DNA of 64,000 nucleotides from Prolixibacteraceae bacterium. Its GTDB lineage: Bacteria; Bacteroidota; Bacteroidia; Bacteroidales; Prolixibacteraceae. The notes beneath the pieces were generated by a model that was not told the DNA's origin, did not search any database, and worked only from the letters and a program-made list of their open reading frames with translations. A program made the position numbers and the translations under genes. The stretch covers positions 1-64,000 of the forward strand of contig JAOARB010000013.1 of assembly GCA_025210775.1 (NCBI GenBank), read 5' to 3'. Positions 16,654 through 26,800 of this stretch are shown here, piece after piece. Position 1 is the first letter of the stretch, and every line of letters begins with the position of its first letter.

Positions 16654-16661
16654 CAAAAGTA
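16654..16661 (-). promoter_or_regulatory. -7 box of the sigma/fecR operon
   Basis: TACTTTTG on the minus strand fits TAnnTTTG, about 55 bases before the sigma start, with an AGGGTTAAAACGATGG leader of the sort common before Bacteroidota ECF sigma genes. Confidence 0.5.
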
Positions 16662-16699
16662 GATCTTTTTTATGATGATGAGTAGCTTCAGTTTTTAAT

Positions 16700-16744
16700 T
16701 TTTAAAGATCCTAGATCTGTTTTGATAAAATTTAATCTAGGACC
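16700..16744 (-). terminator. Possible terminator after the DUF4249 gene
   Basis: TCCTAGAT (16710-16717) pairs perfectly with ATCTAGGA (16735-16742); on the minus strand CTTTAAAAATT follows. It would separate the receptor/DUF4249 transcript from the sigma/fecR unit, but the T tract is broken. Confidence 0.4.
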
Positions 16745-16800
16745 TCTCTTTATTATATTGAAGAGAATAGAGAATGCTATATTCTCTCCATCTGTTTTTC

Positions 16801-17706
16801 TTAATTATTCGTTTTTTCAAGAGTACTTACAGCAGAAGCTCTAAAGAAGCCTTGTGCTTTGCCACTTACATTAGATCTGGGGCTAGAAGGTATAGGGTTG
16901 AAAGCACCACCGTCTGAGTTAAATAGTTTAATGACATCATTATAGAAATTATAGGCTTCTTCAGATAATGATTCAAGGTATACTTTTATAGTTGTGTCTT
17001 TGTCTATATAATAATAATCACTTCCATCAGGACTTTGACCGTCATCTATTTCAAGTCCATCTATCTTGGATTCCATGTATTTATCATCTATAATAGAGTA
17101 AGGCCAAGCCCTACCACTAGAGTAATAGTAGTTACCTGTTTTCGTTTTAAAATGTATTAAATAGTAGTTTTTAATATCTTTAGGTTCTTCAAAAAATATC
17201 AGAGGAATGTTAATATCTTCGTTTTTAGATTCGAGATATTTCGTTTTAAATTTGATGTCGTTTATTGTAGGAACGGCTTCCATTTTATCTACAGCAACAT
17301 AGATATTGTTATTCCATTCTATCGTGAGTGTATATGTCCTTCCTACCTCTCCTTGTGTCTTTTCAATTAAGTAATAGCCTCCTTTGGGAGGATAGGTATT
17401 TTTATCTTCTTCAATATATGTTAGGGGTTCACTATTGCCTAAATCATCAGAAAGAGTGACTATAGCATCTTTGATAGGAGTGGAAACTTTTCCAGAATTT
17501 CCAGAATGATCTGGCGTAACCGTTTTATTTAATGATTCAGAAAGCCTTACATAGTGAAGTTCGTCTATGTTGGTTATTTTTCCCTCTACAACCAGAATAA
17601 CCTCTTTATTTTCATTAAATGAGTCAAGTTTTTCACTGCATGAGCTTAATAAAATAAGAAATAATGAGATTGAAAAAATAGGGTATTTATTGATATTAAA
17701 TTTCAT
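16801..17706 (-). CDS. DUF4249 lipoprotein paired with a TonB receptor
   Basis: The start is taken at ATG 17704-17706, giving 301 residues with a lipoprotein signal (FSISLFLILLSSCSEKL, Cys about 23); the frame further up has no signal sense and overlaps the receptor gene. The rest is beta-rich with the DUF4249 pattern: 'LVVEGKITNIDELHYVRLSES' (spread over residues 35-60), 'VTLSDD', 'YTLTIEW', 'YYLIHFKTKTG'. DUF4249 genes nearly always follow a TonB receptor and their products are presumed surface partners of it, akin in place but not in fold to SusD. Ten bases separate it from the receptor gene. Confidence 0.88.
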   Translation of the reverse strand: MKFNINKYPIFSISLFLILLSSCSEKLDSFNENKEVILVVEGKITNIDELHYVRLSESLNKTVTPDHSGNSGKVSTPIKDAIVTLSDDLGNSEPLTYIEEDKNTYPPKGGYYLIEKTQGEVGRTYTLTIEWNNNIYVAVDKMEAVPTINDIKFKTKYLESKNEDINIPLIFFEEPKDIKNYYLIHFKTKTGNYYYSSGRAWPYSIIDDKYMESKIDGLEIDDGQSPDGSDYYYIDKDTTIKVYLESLSEEAYNFYNDVIKLFNSDGGAFNPIPSSPRSNVSGKAQGFFRASAVSTLEKTNN

Positions 17707-17716
17707 CGGGACGATT

Positions 17717-20356
17717 TTAGAATTTGATGTTAAATGAAACTGAAGGAACGATACCAAACATATAAAGAGAATAGGTCTCAACTGAGTTTAAATCATAAGG
17801 ATCTTGTTTATTTACAACACTAAATGTATTATGTCTATTATAAACGTTGTAGAATGCAAATATCCATTCCGTTTGAAATTTGCGATTTGGCTTTCCTTTA
17901 TGTGTAAATGATAGATCTAAACGATGGTAGTCAGGGAGTCTATAGCCATTACGATCGCTATAGTAATTAATAAGTGTTCCATCGTATTCAAAATAACCTT
18001 TAGATATTGTAGTTGCGGCACCAGTTGAATACGTAAAATTACTTGAAACTGACCATCTTTTTGATAATTGGTAGTCTAAGTAAAGAGAAAGATTGTGAGG
18101 CTTGTCATATTCAGAAGGAAAAGCTTTTCCTTGATTGATTCCGTCTATTTGATTCTCTGATTTAGACCATGTATAAGAAAGCCAACCTTTAAGTTTCCCT
18201 GTTTCTTTTTTAAGCATAAATTCTACTCCATATGCTTTTCCTGTTCCACTTAACATCTCTTGTTCTATTTGAGTGTTTAGGAAAAGATTTGCATTGTCTT
18301 TAAATGCAACCTTATTCTGCATATGCTTAAAATAAGTTTCTATAGACCATTCCCATTTCTTATTCTTTGAGTTTTGGTAATAGCCAATAGAGACTTGATC
18401 AGCGAGAAGGGGCTTGATGTGTTTGTTTGAAGGTTGCCATATATCTGTCGGAAGGCCAATAGTAGAGTTTGAAATAAGATGTAGGTATTGTCCTGTACGG
18501 TTATAGGAAGCTTTTATGGATTGATTCTCATTCAACTTATAACGTAGGTTTAGTCTAGGTTCAAAGCCATAAAAAGAGGACATTATCTCTCCATTATTGT
18601 ATGTTGTGGTGTTTGTTTTTACTTCTCTATTTTCGGTTTTGTAATCGTATACGACACCAGGTCCAATGTTTAAAAATGATGTGACTCTAAAACCATATTT
18701 TAGAGCCAATCTTGAACTAATATTTAATTCATGACTGGCATATATAGACGATTCCAAACTTGAATTGGAAGGCATGGCATATGGCTTAGTGATAGATTGT
18801 TCTGACCTCGGCATAATCTTACCAGGTTGTATCTGGTGATAATTAAGGGATATTCCGTACTTAAGCCTATTTTCAGGAGTAATAAAATAGTCATAATCCG
18901 ATTTTAGGATGTACTCCTTTAGATCAGAGCTCCATTCATAATTACGGATATCATCTTTAATATAGTAGGAATAATCATAATTTGAGAATACCAGAGTGGT
19001 ATTTGAAAACAGTCTATCACTAAAGATGTGGTTCCATCTAAGGGTCCCACTGATGTTTCCCCAATCCATGCTACTTTTCTCATCAATAAACTTATAGTAG
19101 AACTGATCTCTTCCTGTGTAGGCAGAAAAGAAAAGTCGGTTGTTTTCGTTGATCTTATAGTTTAGTTTCATGTTAAGATCATAGAAGCTTACATCATTAC
19201 CTGTGTTATAATCTCGTAGAGCACCTCCATTGATGCCCATTACATCAAGAAGTGAAACAAATCCATCGGCTGTCATTCCTGCATAGCTATATCTTCCCGA
19301 GATAATAAAAGATGCTTTGTCTTTTGCAATAGGTCCTTCTAAGGAAAGACGACTTGCGATGGTTCCTACAGAAAGGTCTCCATGATATTCTTTCATGTCT
19401 CCTTCTTTCATACGTATGTCAACAACAGAAGATAGCCTTCCTCCATATTGTGCTGGAATACCTCCTTTATATATTTCTACATTTTTTATTGCATCAGGAT
19501 TGAATATGGAGAAGAATCCTAACGAGTGGGATGGATTATATATGGGTGCATCATCTAATAAAATAAGGTTTTGATCGTAGCTTCCTCCACGAACATTAAA
19601 ATTGGCACTAGCATCACTTGCTGCTTGTACTCCAGGAAGCATTTGAAGACTTTTTAGTACATCAGGCTCTCCTAGTAGGGCAGGCATGCTTTTAATTGTA
19701 TTGATATTTACCGATTGTCTTCCTATATTAAGATTATCAATTGCTTCATTACTCTTATTTTCATTGATAATTACTTCACCCAATTGATTTTCTTGAGATG
19801 ATAATTCGATATCCAAGCGAATATTTTTATTTAGTTCAATGTTTTTTATGACAGTTTTATATCCAATATATCTTATTTCGATAGTCCATTTTCCTTCTGG
19901 TAGAGTGAAAGAGTAAAATCCATAATGATTGGAGGTGGTTCCTATTGCTTTGTTGAGGCAAATAAAATTAGCTCCGATAAGAGATTCTCCCGTTTTTTTG
20001 TCTGTAATCGTACCAGAGATAGTAAATCGTTGTGTATTTTTCTTCTCTTTAAGGATAACAATACGATTTATCAGCTGATATTCAATTTGACTTCCTGCAA
20101 GCAGTTTGTTTAAGATAGATTTGATGTCTTCATTGTGAAATTGCATCTTATCAATATGCTGATAGTTTACCAAGCTTTCTTTATATGAGAATTTGTAATC
20201 CGTCTTCTCCACCAATTCGATTAAGGCATCTTTTAATGTATTCTCTTGAAGCTCAAAACTAAATTTAGTAGCTCTTTTCTCTTGAGAATAACAAGAAGCG
20301 TGTGGAGCCAATATCATTAGTAATATTAGACTTATAGTGATAATTGTTTTTTGCAT
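17717..20356 (-). CDS. TonB-dependent receptor with STN and carboxypeptidase-like domains
   Basis: The start at ATG 20356 (MQKTIITISLILLM) gives 879 residues with a signal peptide ending near SCYSQ. Next come an STN domain (about 30-95, 'LKDALIELVEKTDYKFSYKESL'), a carboxypeptidase-regulatory-like domain (about 112-195, 'GTITDKKTGESLIGANF'), a plug (about 215-320, with 'LPGVQAASDASANFNVRGGS') and a 22-strand barrel to the C-terminal 'VPSVSFNIKF'. The STN domain means it can signal through the FecR/sigma pair downstream. Substrate is unknown; no degradative enzymes or siderophore genes adjoin. DUF4249 partner follows 10 bases later. Confidence 0.94.
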   Translation of the reverse strand: MQKTIITISLILLMILAPHASCYSQEKRATKFSFELQENTLKDALIELVEKTDYKFSYKESLVNYQHIDKMQFHNEDIKSILNKLLAGSQIEYQLINRIVILKEKKNTQRFTISGTITDKKTGESLIGANFICLNKAIGTTSNHYGFYSFTLPEGKWTIEIRYIGYKTVIKNIELNKNIRLDIELSSQENQLGEVIINENKSNEAIDNLNIGRQSVNINTIKSMPALLGEPDVLKSLQMLPGVQAASDASANFNVRGGSYDQNLILLDDAPIYNPSHSLGFFSIFNPDAIKNVEIYKGGIPAQYGGRLSSVVDIRMKEGDMKEYHGDLSVGTIASRLSLEGPIAKDKASFIISGRYSYAGMTADGFVSLLDVMGINGGALRDYNTGNDVSFYDLNMKLNYKINENNRLFFSAYTGRDQFYYKFIDEKSSMDWGNISGTLRWNHIFSDRLFSNTTLVFSNYDYSYYIKDDIRNYEWSSDLKEYILKSDYDYFITPENRLKYGISLNYHQIQPGKIMPRSEQSITKPYAMPSNSSLESSIYASHELNISSRLALKYGFRVTSFLNIGPGVVYDYKTENREVKTNTTTYNNGEIMSSFYGFEPRLNLRYKLNENQSIKASYNRTGQYLHLISNSTIGLPTDIWQPSNKHIKPLLADQVSIGYYQNSKNKKWEWSIETYFKHMQNKVAFKDNANLFLNTQIEQEMLSGTGKAYGVEFMLKKETGKLKGWLSYTWSKSENQIDGINQGKAFPSEYDKPHNLSLYLDYQLSKRWSVSSNFTYSTGAATTISKGYFEYDGTLINYYSDRNGYRLPDYHRLDLSFTHKGKPNRKFQTEWIFAFYNVYNRHNTFSVVNKQDPYDLNSVETYSLYMFGIVPSVSFNIKF

Positions 20357-21038
20357 ATTAAAATGAAAATGATTCTTTTGTTGGTTAATGAAAATCATAT
20401 GCCTCTTTGCTATTGATAACAGGTTTCGATAATTATTAAAACCACTTATAGAGTGATCGATTGTAAATCATCCGACTCGAGGATTTATTTTCGTTGTTGT
20501 TCTTCATTATTTGTTGAATGTTTACCCAAAATAACCATATCGTCTTTTTTCCAGATGGCTATGATAGTGAAAAAAACACTCATGGTGAAATAATTGCTAT
20601 GGGGGAACTTGTCTTCCTATTATTGTTTGTTGTATTCTTTTCCATTGAATGGAGATTAATGTTCTGTTCATCTTTTTAGATTTTTTTCTTGTTTTTGTCT
20701 CTATGACACAGAAAAATGGAACTACCCCTAAAAAGAATTCATTTTTTTATGAATTTAATTTATTCCTATTCTTAAAATGATATTATTCGATCTTGTTAGA
20801 AAGATTGGCTAGAAGTGTCTAATTGTTTGTTTTGTTGGATATTATGAAAAAATGTATGTCGTTTTTCTGCCCTTTAATAAACTAGATAAAATCCCCTAAT
20901 TTTTTATTTGATTCTACCTAATCTATTGTATTTAGGCTATCAACACCAACTTCTTTAGTGCGCTTTTCTTGGTTTAATTCTCCAGAATATGTGTGTGTTT
21001 ATTTTCATTTATAAAAAGCAACTATTGCCTTTATTGAG
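20357..21038. other. Divergent intergenic region
   Basis: About 680 bases between the TonB receptor (leftward) and the LytS-type kinase (rightward). It must hold both promoters. No TAnnTTTG box faces the receptor, consistent with use of the dedicated ECF sigma factor. I see no repeat, small gene or convincing RNA here. Confidence 0.45.
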
Positions 21039-21046
21039 TATCTTTG
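21039..21046 (+). promoter_or_regulatory. -7 box of the kinase/regulator operon
   Basis: TATCTTTG matches TAnnTTTG, about 65 bases before the ATG of the LytS-type kinase. The -33 element is not obvious. Confidence 0.5.
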
Positions 21047-21110
21047 GCACCCTTATGATAAAAACATAATGAAATAGAATATCTTATTTTAAGATTGAAT
21101 GTGTGTTTAG

Positions 21111-22970
21111 ATGAAAGCGATTATACTATGTGTTTTATTTAGTCTCTGTGGTTTTGTTACCATAGGACAGGAGTTGTCAGATCAGTTATATCATCAGCTA
21201 TTTGATGACATAACCTCAAGGAATCCATCAAAAGATATTTGCCAAAAGCTTGACAGTTTATTAAATATAGAAACTATGTCAACCTTCAACCGTGCGAGAG
21301 TATATAACCTTAAAGGGGTATATTATGATCTAACACACCAGAGAGATTTAGCTGTCGTATCTCTCCAAAAAGCCATCGTTCTTTTGGAAGGTAACTATAA
21401 ATGGAGAACAAAAGTACAATTAAACTTATCTGCCGCTTACACAGATAATCATCAATTTACCAAAGCCACTTATATCTTGATGGAAGTAGGAAAAACGGCA
21501 AATGAGAATAGTGATGTCGTTTTGCAAACCAAAGTGAAGGAGTATTTTGCAAACCTTTACTTCAAACAGGGAGATATAAAAAAAGCGCTTAATGAACTTG
21601 AGGATGTAGCTTTGTCGTATGAAGAATTAAAAGATACTACAACCCTATCGAGGCTTTACAATAATTTGGCGGTATTGTATAAAAATAACGAAGCTTTTGT
21701 GAAGGCTATTGAGTACAATGTGAAATCATTGAACTTAAGTAAAGCGATGAAAGACAGTCTTGCGGTTTCTCAGTCTTATAATAATATCGGATTAAATTAT
21801 GAACAACTATTTTATAAGACCGATAGTGCCCCTTACTTGAATGAATCTATTGAGTTCTTTAAGGAGGCGATAAAAATCAAGAGACAATTCCCTGAGGCGT
21901 GGAATTCTGCTTTATCCAATCTTATTCGGGTATATCGAATTATTGGAGAATATGATAAAGCCAACCAATACTCTTTAGAATTAAGTGAGAGTAAAAGAGG
22001 AAATTACAAAGAGATAGAACAAATGTTGCGTGATAAGATGCTCTTTTCACTAACTCAAGGTAATTCTTTAGAGGCCTATCGTTGTATGTTTAAGTTGGAC
22101 TCCATTCAAAATATTATTCGAGACTTACAGACTCATGATTTTGAACAGATGTTAAAGAACCAGAGCGATCTATTTGAATCCAAAAAGAGAGAGAAAGAGA
22201 AAGCTTTGGCACTTACAGAAGAGCATAATCTGAGATTAATGGCTGAAAACAAGCACAATCGTCTACAGATCGTTTTTCTATTATTACTTGTGATACTTCT
22301 TCTGGGATTGTTCTTGTTTGTTATCTATCATAAAAGTATCATTCATAAAAATGAGCAAGAGAAGAAAGATTTAAAGCTTACGATATTACGCTCGCAGATG
22401 AATCCTCATTTTATCTTTAATGTTCTTACTGCAATCCAGAATAGTTTACTCGATGATGATCCATTAAAAACGGCTGGATATATTGCACGTTTTGCGAATC
22501 TTGTGCGGAAGAATTTTGACTTTACAGATAAAGAAAGTATCCCTTTGAATGAGGATGTTGATGCATTAGTTAATTATATTGAGACGCAGAAAATACGCTT
22601 TGGTAATAAGTTCGATTATCAAATAGATGTTGACAACTCGATCATTAAAGATGAGATATATGTCCCGCCGATGTTAATGCAACCCTTGGTAGAGAATGCC
22701 ATCGAACATGGATTAAAGAAATGCAAGCACAAGGGACACCTACAAGTGAAAGTAGAACAGAAAGGTCGCCAACTATCATTTTGTGTTATAGATAACGGGG
22801 TTGGTTATGATCCAAAGCCTAGAGATGAGAAAAAACATGCGCTTGATGTCTTACGAGCACGCTTGAATCTCTTAGGCTATGGAGATGAAAAGACCTTTAC
22901 TATTCAACGAGTAGGAGCAGATGGTGGTACCGAAGTAAAATTTTCATTAACGCTAAAGAAAGATGTATAA
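21111..22970 (+). CDS. TPR-containing LytS-type sensor histidine kinase
   Basis: The 619-residue protein has a signal peptide (LCVLFSLCGFVTIGQ), a periplasmic array of tetratricopeptide repeats (about 30-340), a coiled region (about 345-380), one membrane helix (about 385-405, 'IVFLLLLVILLLGLFLFVIYH' in part) and a His_kinase domain with 'SQMNPHFIFNVLTAIQNSL', phosphoacceptor His433. The HATPase region has 'LMQPLVENAIEHGLKK' and 'VIDNGVGYDP'. It belongs to the LytS/YehU family. Eight bases overlap the regulator gene, so the two form a two-component system. The ligand is unknown; TPRs suggest a protein or peptide partner. Confidence 0.94.
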   Translation: MKAIILCVLFSLCGFVTIGQELSDQLYHQLFDDITSRNPSKDICQKLDSLLNIETMSTFNRARVYNLKGVYYDLTHQRDLAVVSLQKAIVLLEGNYKWRTKVQLNLSAAYTDNHQFTKATYILMEVGKTANENSDVVLQTKVKEYFANLYFKQGDIKKALNELEDVALSYEELKDTTTLSRLYNNLAVLYKNNEAFVKAIEYNVKSLNLSKAMKDSLAVSQSYNNIGLNYEQLFYKTDSAPYLNESIEFFKEAIKIKRQFPEAWNSALSNLIRVYRIIGEYDKANQYSLELSESKRGNYKEIEQMLRDKMLFSLTQGNSLEAYRCMFKLDSIQNIIRDLQTHDFEQMLKNQSDLFESKKREKEKALALTEEHNLRLMAENKHNRLQIVFLLLLVILLLGLFLFVIYHKSIIHKNEQEKKDLKLTILRSQMNPHFIFNVLTAIQNSLLDDDPLKTAGYIARFANLVRKNFDFTDKESIPLNEDVDALVNYIETQKIRFGNKFDYQIDVDNSIIKDEIYVPPMLMQPLVENAIEHGLKKCKHKGHLQVKVEQKGRQLSFCVIDNGVGYDPKPRDEKKHALDVLRARLNLLGYGDEKTFTIQRVGADGGTEVKFSLTLKKDV

Positions 22971-23694
22971 AGGAATTATTGTAGAAGACGAATTCAATGC
23001 GCAACAAGCATTGTCTAAGATGTTACGTCTATTGTTCCCCAAGCTTGAGATATTAGGGATCTTTTCCTCCTTTGAAGAGAGCCAACAGTTTCTACAAAAT
23101 ACGTCCGTAGACTTAATGTTTCTAGATATTGAGTTAGAGGATGGAATGAGTATCGATAAGCTTAAAGAGATCGATCACGACAAATATAAAATTATTTTTA
23201 CCACAGGATACAATCAATATGCTATTGATGCCATTAAACTAAATGCCTTAGATTATCTACTGAAGCCTATCGAGCCGATGGAACTGCAAGATGCCGTAAA
23301 AAAAGCATTAGATAAAATCGATAAAGAGAAGCAGACACATGAAGCTTTATTGGCAGCCAATAAGGTGTTGGAGAAAGAGAAGAAAGAGTTGGTGGTCAAA
23401 ACAATAGATAATACCTACTATCTGAATATAAATGACATTGTGATGTTTCAATCAGAAGGGGCGTATACTCAAATAACGACCTTAGATACCACTATTCTTG
23501 CCTCCAAACATCTTAAGCATTATGAGCAGATGGTTCTTTCATATGGTTTTATACGAACACACCAATCTTTTGTTGTCAATAAGAAGTATATCCAAAGTCT
23601 TCAGAAAACACAAATCACTTTGATAAACGATTTGATCGCAAATATCTCTGTGCGTAAATATGCTGAGGTGAAAGCACAAATAGAGAATAGCTAA
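22963..23694 (+). CDS. LytTR-type response regulator
   Basis: The 243-residue protein has a receiver domain (1-120) with acidic 'EDE' near residue 8, phosphoacceptor Asp55 in 'LMFLDIELEDG', Thr in 'FTTGY' and Lys in 'LLKPIEP', then a coiled linker and a C-terminal LytTR DNA-binding domain (about 150-240, 'IVMFQSEGAYTQITT', 'FIRTHQSFVVNKKYI'). It pairs with the overlapping kinase gene. LytTR proteins bind two 9-10 bp direct sites; the shared upstream motif at 23752-23790 and 29674-29715 is a candidate target. A small hairpin terminator overlaps its stop codon. Confidence 0.95.
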   Translation: MYKGIIVEDEFNAQQALSKMLRLLFPKLEILGIFSSFEESQQFLQNTSVDLMFLDIELEDGMSIDKLKEIDHDKYKIIFTTGYNQYAIDAIKLNALDYLLKPIEPMELQDAVKKALDKIDKEKQTHEALLAANKVLEKEKKELVVKTIDNTYYLNINDIVMFQSEGAYTQITTLDTTILASKHLKHYEQMVLSYGFIRTHQSFVVNKKYIQSLQKTQITLINDLIANISVRKYAEVKAQIENS

Positions 23695-23706
23695 TGGCTA
23701 TTTTTA
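23686..23706 (+). terminator. Short terminator overlapping the response-regulator stop
   Basis: AATAGC (23686-23691) pairs with GCTATT (23697-23702) around a 5-base loop that holds the TAA stop codon, followed by TTTTA. Confidence 0.5.
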
Positions 23707-23751
23707 GGGAGGCTCTTTTTCATTTATAACACTTTACCTTTACTGTTTTGA

Positions 23752-23790
23752 CGAATATCAAATGAATCACGACACTTATTAATTGGATTT
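23752..23790 (+). repeat. Degenerate upstream repeat, copy 1
   Basis: CGAATATCAAAT..AATCAC and GACACTTATTAATTG here match CGAATATTAAAT..CAC and GACACTTATCAATTG at 29674-29715. Both copies lie in the leader of a gene of the ankyrin/LRR island. It may be a regulator binding site or a promoter region conserved after gene duplication. Confidence 0.5.
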
Positions 23791-23846
23791 GAGACCTTGC
23801 CCGATTGTTTATTCTTTTGAATCGAATTCTTGAAAAAGAGAGAACT

Positions 23847-26800
23847 ATGAGACTATTTCAGAAAGAGACCATCGCAGAAATGATTAAAGGTGGTAAACTT
23901 GATAAGGTAAAACAAAATATTCATTCAGATAATTCCAATGAGCAAGATCAAAAAGCTCATGTGCCATTGTACTATGCATTAATGTACCAGCAAGTGGAGA
24001 TTGCAAGCTATTTGCTCTCTCAGGGTAGTACCCTTTCTTGTGTGGCAGATATGTCACCAGATGAACTAATGCAAGAGGTGCTGAAGACAGGGAATGCTAG
24101 AATGATTCAGTTGTTTTTAGATCAAGGTGAAACACTTCCTGAAAGTATAGAGGATCAACCTATTCTATGCTATGTCGTTTCTCATGAGAATTTTAATCCT
24201 GAGCTACTAGAGGTTATTCTCGATAATGGGGTAGATATTGATCGTTTGCATTCTGATTATAATGGACTGACGACATTGGCTTATGTGCTTTCTCAAAAGA
24301 GTTGCTCTATGGAGGTCGTGAAAGTTTTATTAGAAGCAGGTGCAGATGTAAACTATGCTTCTTCTAACAGTGAAAGACCTTTGGTCAAGGCCATTGAGAA
24401 TATTCATCTTCCTACAATGGCTTCTGACGGAGAATGTAGTTTGGAGAATCTTCTGCCACTGTTACAATCGTATGGTGTAGCTTATGATTTTGACTTTGAG
24501 TTGAAAACAGGAGGAGTGCAGTCTTTAGCAAAAAGAGTGTTGAGTCATAAGAATAGAGGGCTTAAAGGTTTACTCTTACTTCTAAATCATGGTTTTACGC
24601 TAAGTCAACAAGACATTGAAATGTGTAGAGGTTATATCGATGTAAATGATTATGACCAAGATGAGCTTCAGTGGATTGTTACACAAAATAAGTGTTTAGA
24701 TACCCAATTGCCTTTGGAGTTAGCATTCTATAATGTGGCAGATTATCCTGAAATCGTTTCTCAGGCTAAACCTAATGCTCCAGAAACTACGCAACTCTTT
24801 ATGGACCTTGTTGTGGTAGCGAAAGGGATGACATATGAGCAGAGAATACCTCTCTTAACAGAATTATTACACAAAGGAGCGGATATCAATGCCCCTGTAA
24901 TTACTGCAGGAGGACAAGAAGGAGGTATTCTTACAAAACTTCTCTCTTTTTGTTATGGAGTTGATAAGTATGAAGATCTGCTTAAATGGCTTGTGGAACA
25001 AGGGGCACGTATAGAGAATTTTGGTCATTCTGCATTCTTATGGGCTATTTGGTTTAATAAAATAGAGTTGGTGCGTTATTTTGCGTCCCAAGGAGCAGAT
25101 ATATTATATACCGAGAGTGATGGTTCTACCATGTTTACAAAGATCGTGACATGGACCCCTTTTAATGCAAACTATTTTGATTGCAATGAGCGTGTGGATA
25201 TGCTCAAAGTACTTATCGATATATGTAAAGAAAATAATGTTGCTTTCCCTATAGATACCCCATTTATTTATGGAGATCAATACGATAAACTAGACGATAC
25301 AGCGATTCTTCCTAATATGGTACAAATGTATTTAGATACAGATTATCAGCTAGGAATGATTGAAGTATTGCGCTCATGTGGATGGGATATAAATAAGAAA
25401 TTTAAAGGCTATGATGAATTTGGTAATGTCCTAGCTCAGGTCTTGGCAATCTCTAACGTAGATGAAAAGACTGTGGTTGCCATATTGGATCAATATCCTG
25501 AGATTGATATTACCAACCCAGGAATGAGAGATCCTCTTTTACGTGTGTTGCAACTGGAATTTAGTCTACCAACGATACAGCGATTTGTTGATAAAGTTGC
25601 AGATATAAATAAGACGATCGTAAGGAAATTCAATGACTTCTGGATTAAGTCTGTGAAGACCTCTTATCTAGAGTTTGTTATCGATGTATATGCTACTAAT
25701 AGTGATAAAGAAAAGGTCATTAAAGTTACTGAGATTGGGCGTATGCTATTGGAAGCAGGTCTTGATCCGAATAAGAAAGTGATGCAGACCCTTCAAGATC
25801 GTTATATGAGTGGTGGTGCATATCGTAAAGAGAAGAGTCTTCTGGAGATGACCCTCTTAATGGAAGGAGTAGAAGGTGGATATTTCGAACTGTTCAAGCT
25901 ATTGCTAGATTATGGTGCCGATCCGTATCAGAGAATGTGCTATTTCGAAGAGACCATTATGCACTTCTTGATGCAGCGTTCTTCTAATTATGTGACCGAT
26001 AACGATAGAATAAAATATCTTGAAGAGCTTGATCGTCGTGGACTATTACAGATAGAGAGTACTACAAATAATGGTGCGACAGCACTATTGTATGCTGCAG
26101 GAAAGTGTCGTACGGGATTGGTGGCTTACCTATTAGGCAAGGGAGCCAATCCAAATGCCATAGGAGGCTTTGACCAAAGTACTGCCTTAAATCGAGCGAT
26201 AAGTAATTTTAATTGGGTGGCCAAAGAAGATCGTGCGGCGACCGTAAAATTATTGATAGAAGGAGGTGCTGATATTGAGTTTATTGATAATGATGGTTAT
26301 AGCCCATTAATGGCTGCTGCCGCTTTTGGTTGTTATACTGCCGCTGAAGAATTGATAAAGCAAGGAGCGGAGGTAAATCGTGTTAATGAGGATGGAAAGA
26401 GTGCATTGCATTTTGCCATTACCGATTCCTATAACTATGATACATATCCTGATGGTAAAGAGATAGATCAGCCTAATCAGATGGACGAAGAGTTGAAACT
26501 TAAGATCATTCGTCTTTTGGTAAAGAATGGTGCCTATATTAATGCATCAGAAAAGGAAATACTTACACCGTTAATGTATGCGATCCTTTATGGATATACT
26601 ACCATCACTAATGAGATGATGGGGTTGAAATCACGTAAGCCTTTCGCTTTTGATACAGGAAAAAAGAGTGAAGAAGAGAACGAAGAAACGATTAAACTAA
26701 ATGCAGATATAAATGCCGTAGATGCTTATGGACGTACTGCTTTTATGATGGCTGCAAAATATGGTGGTGCTGTAATGTTACGAAAGATTGGAATGAAGCG

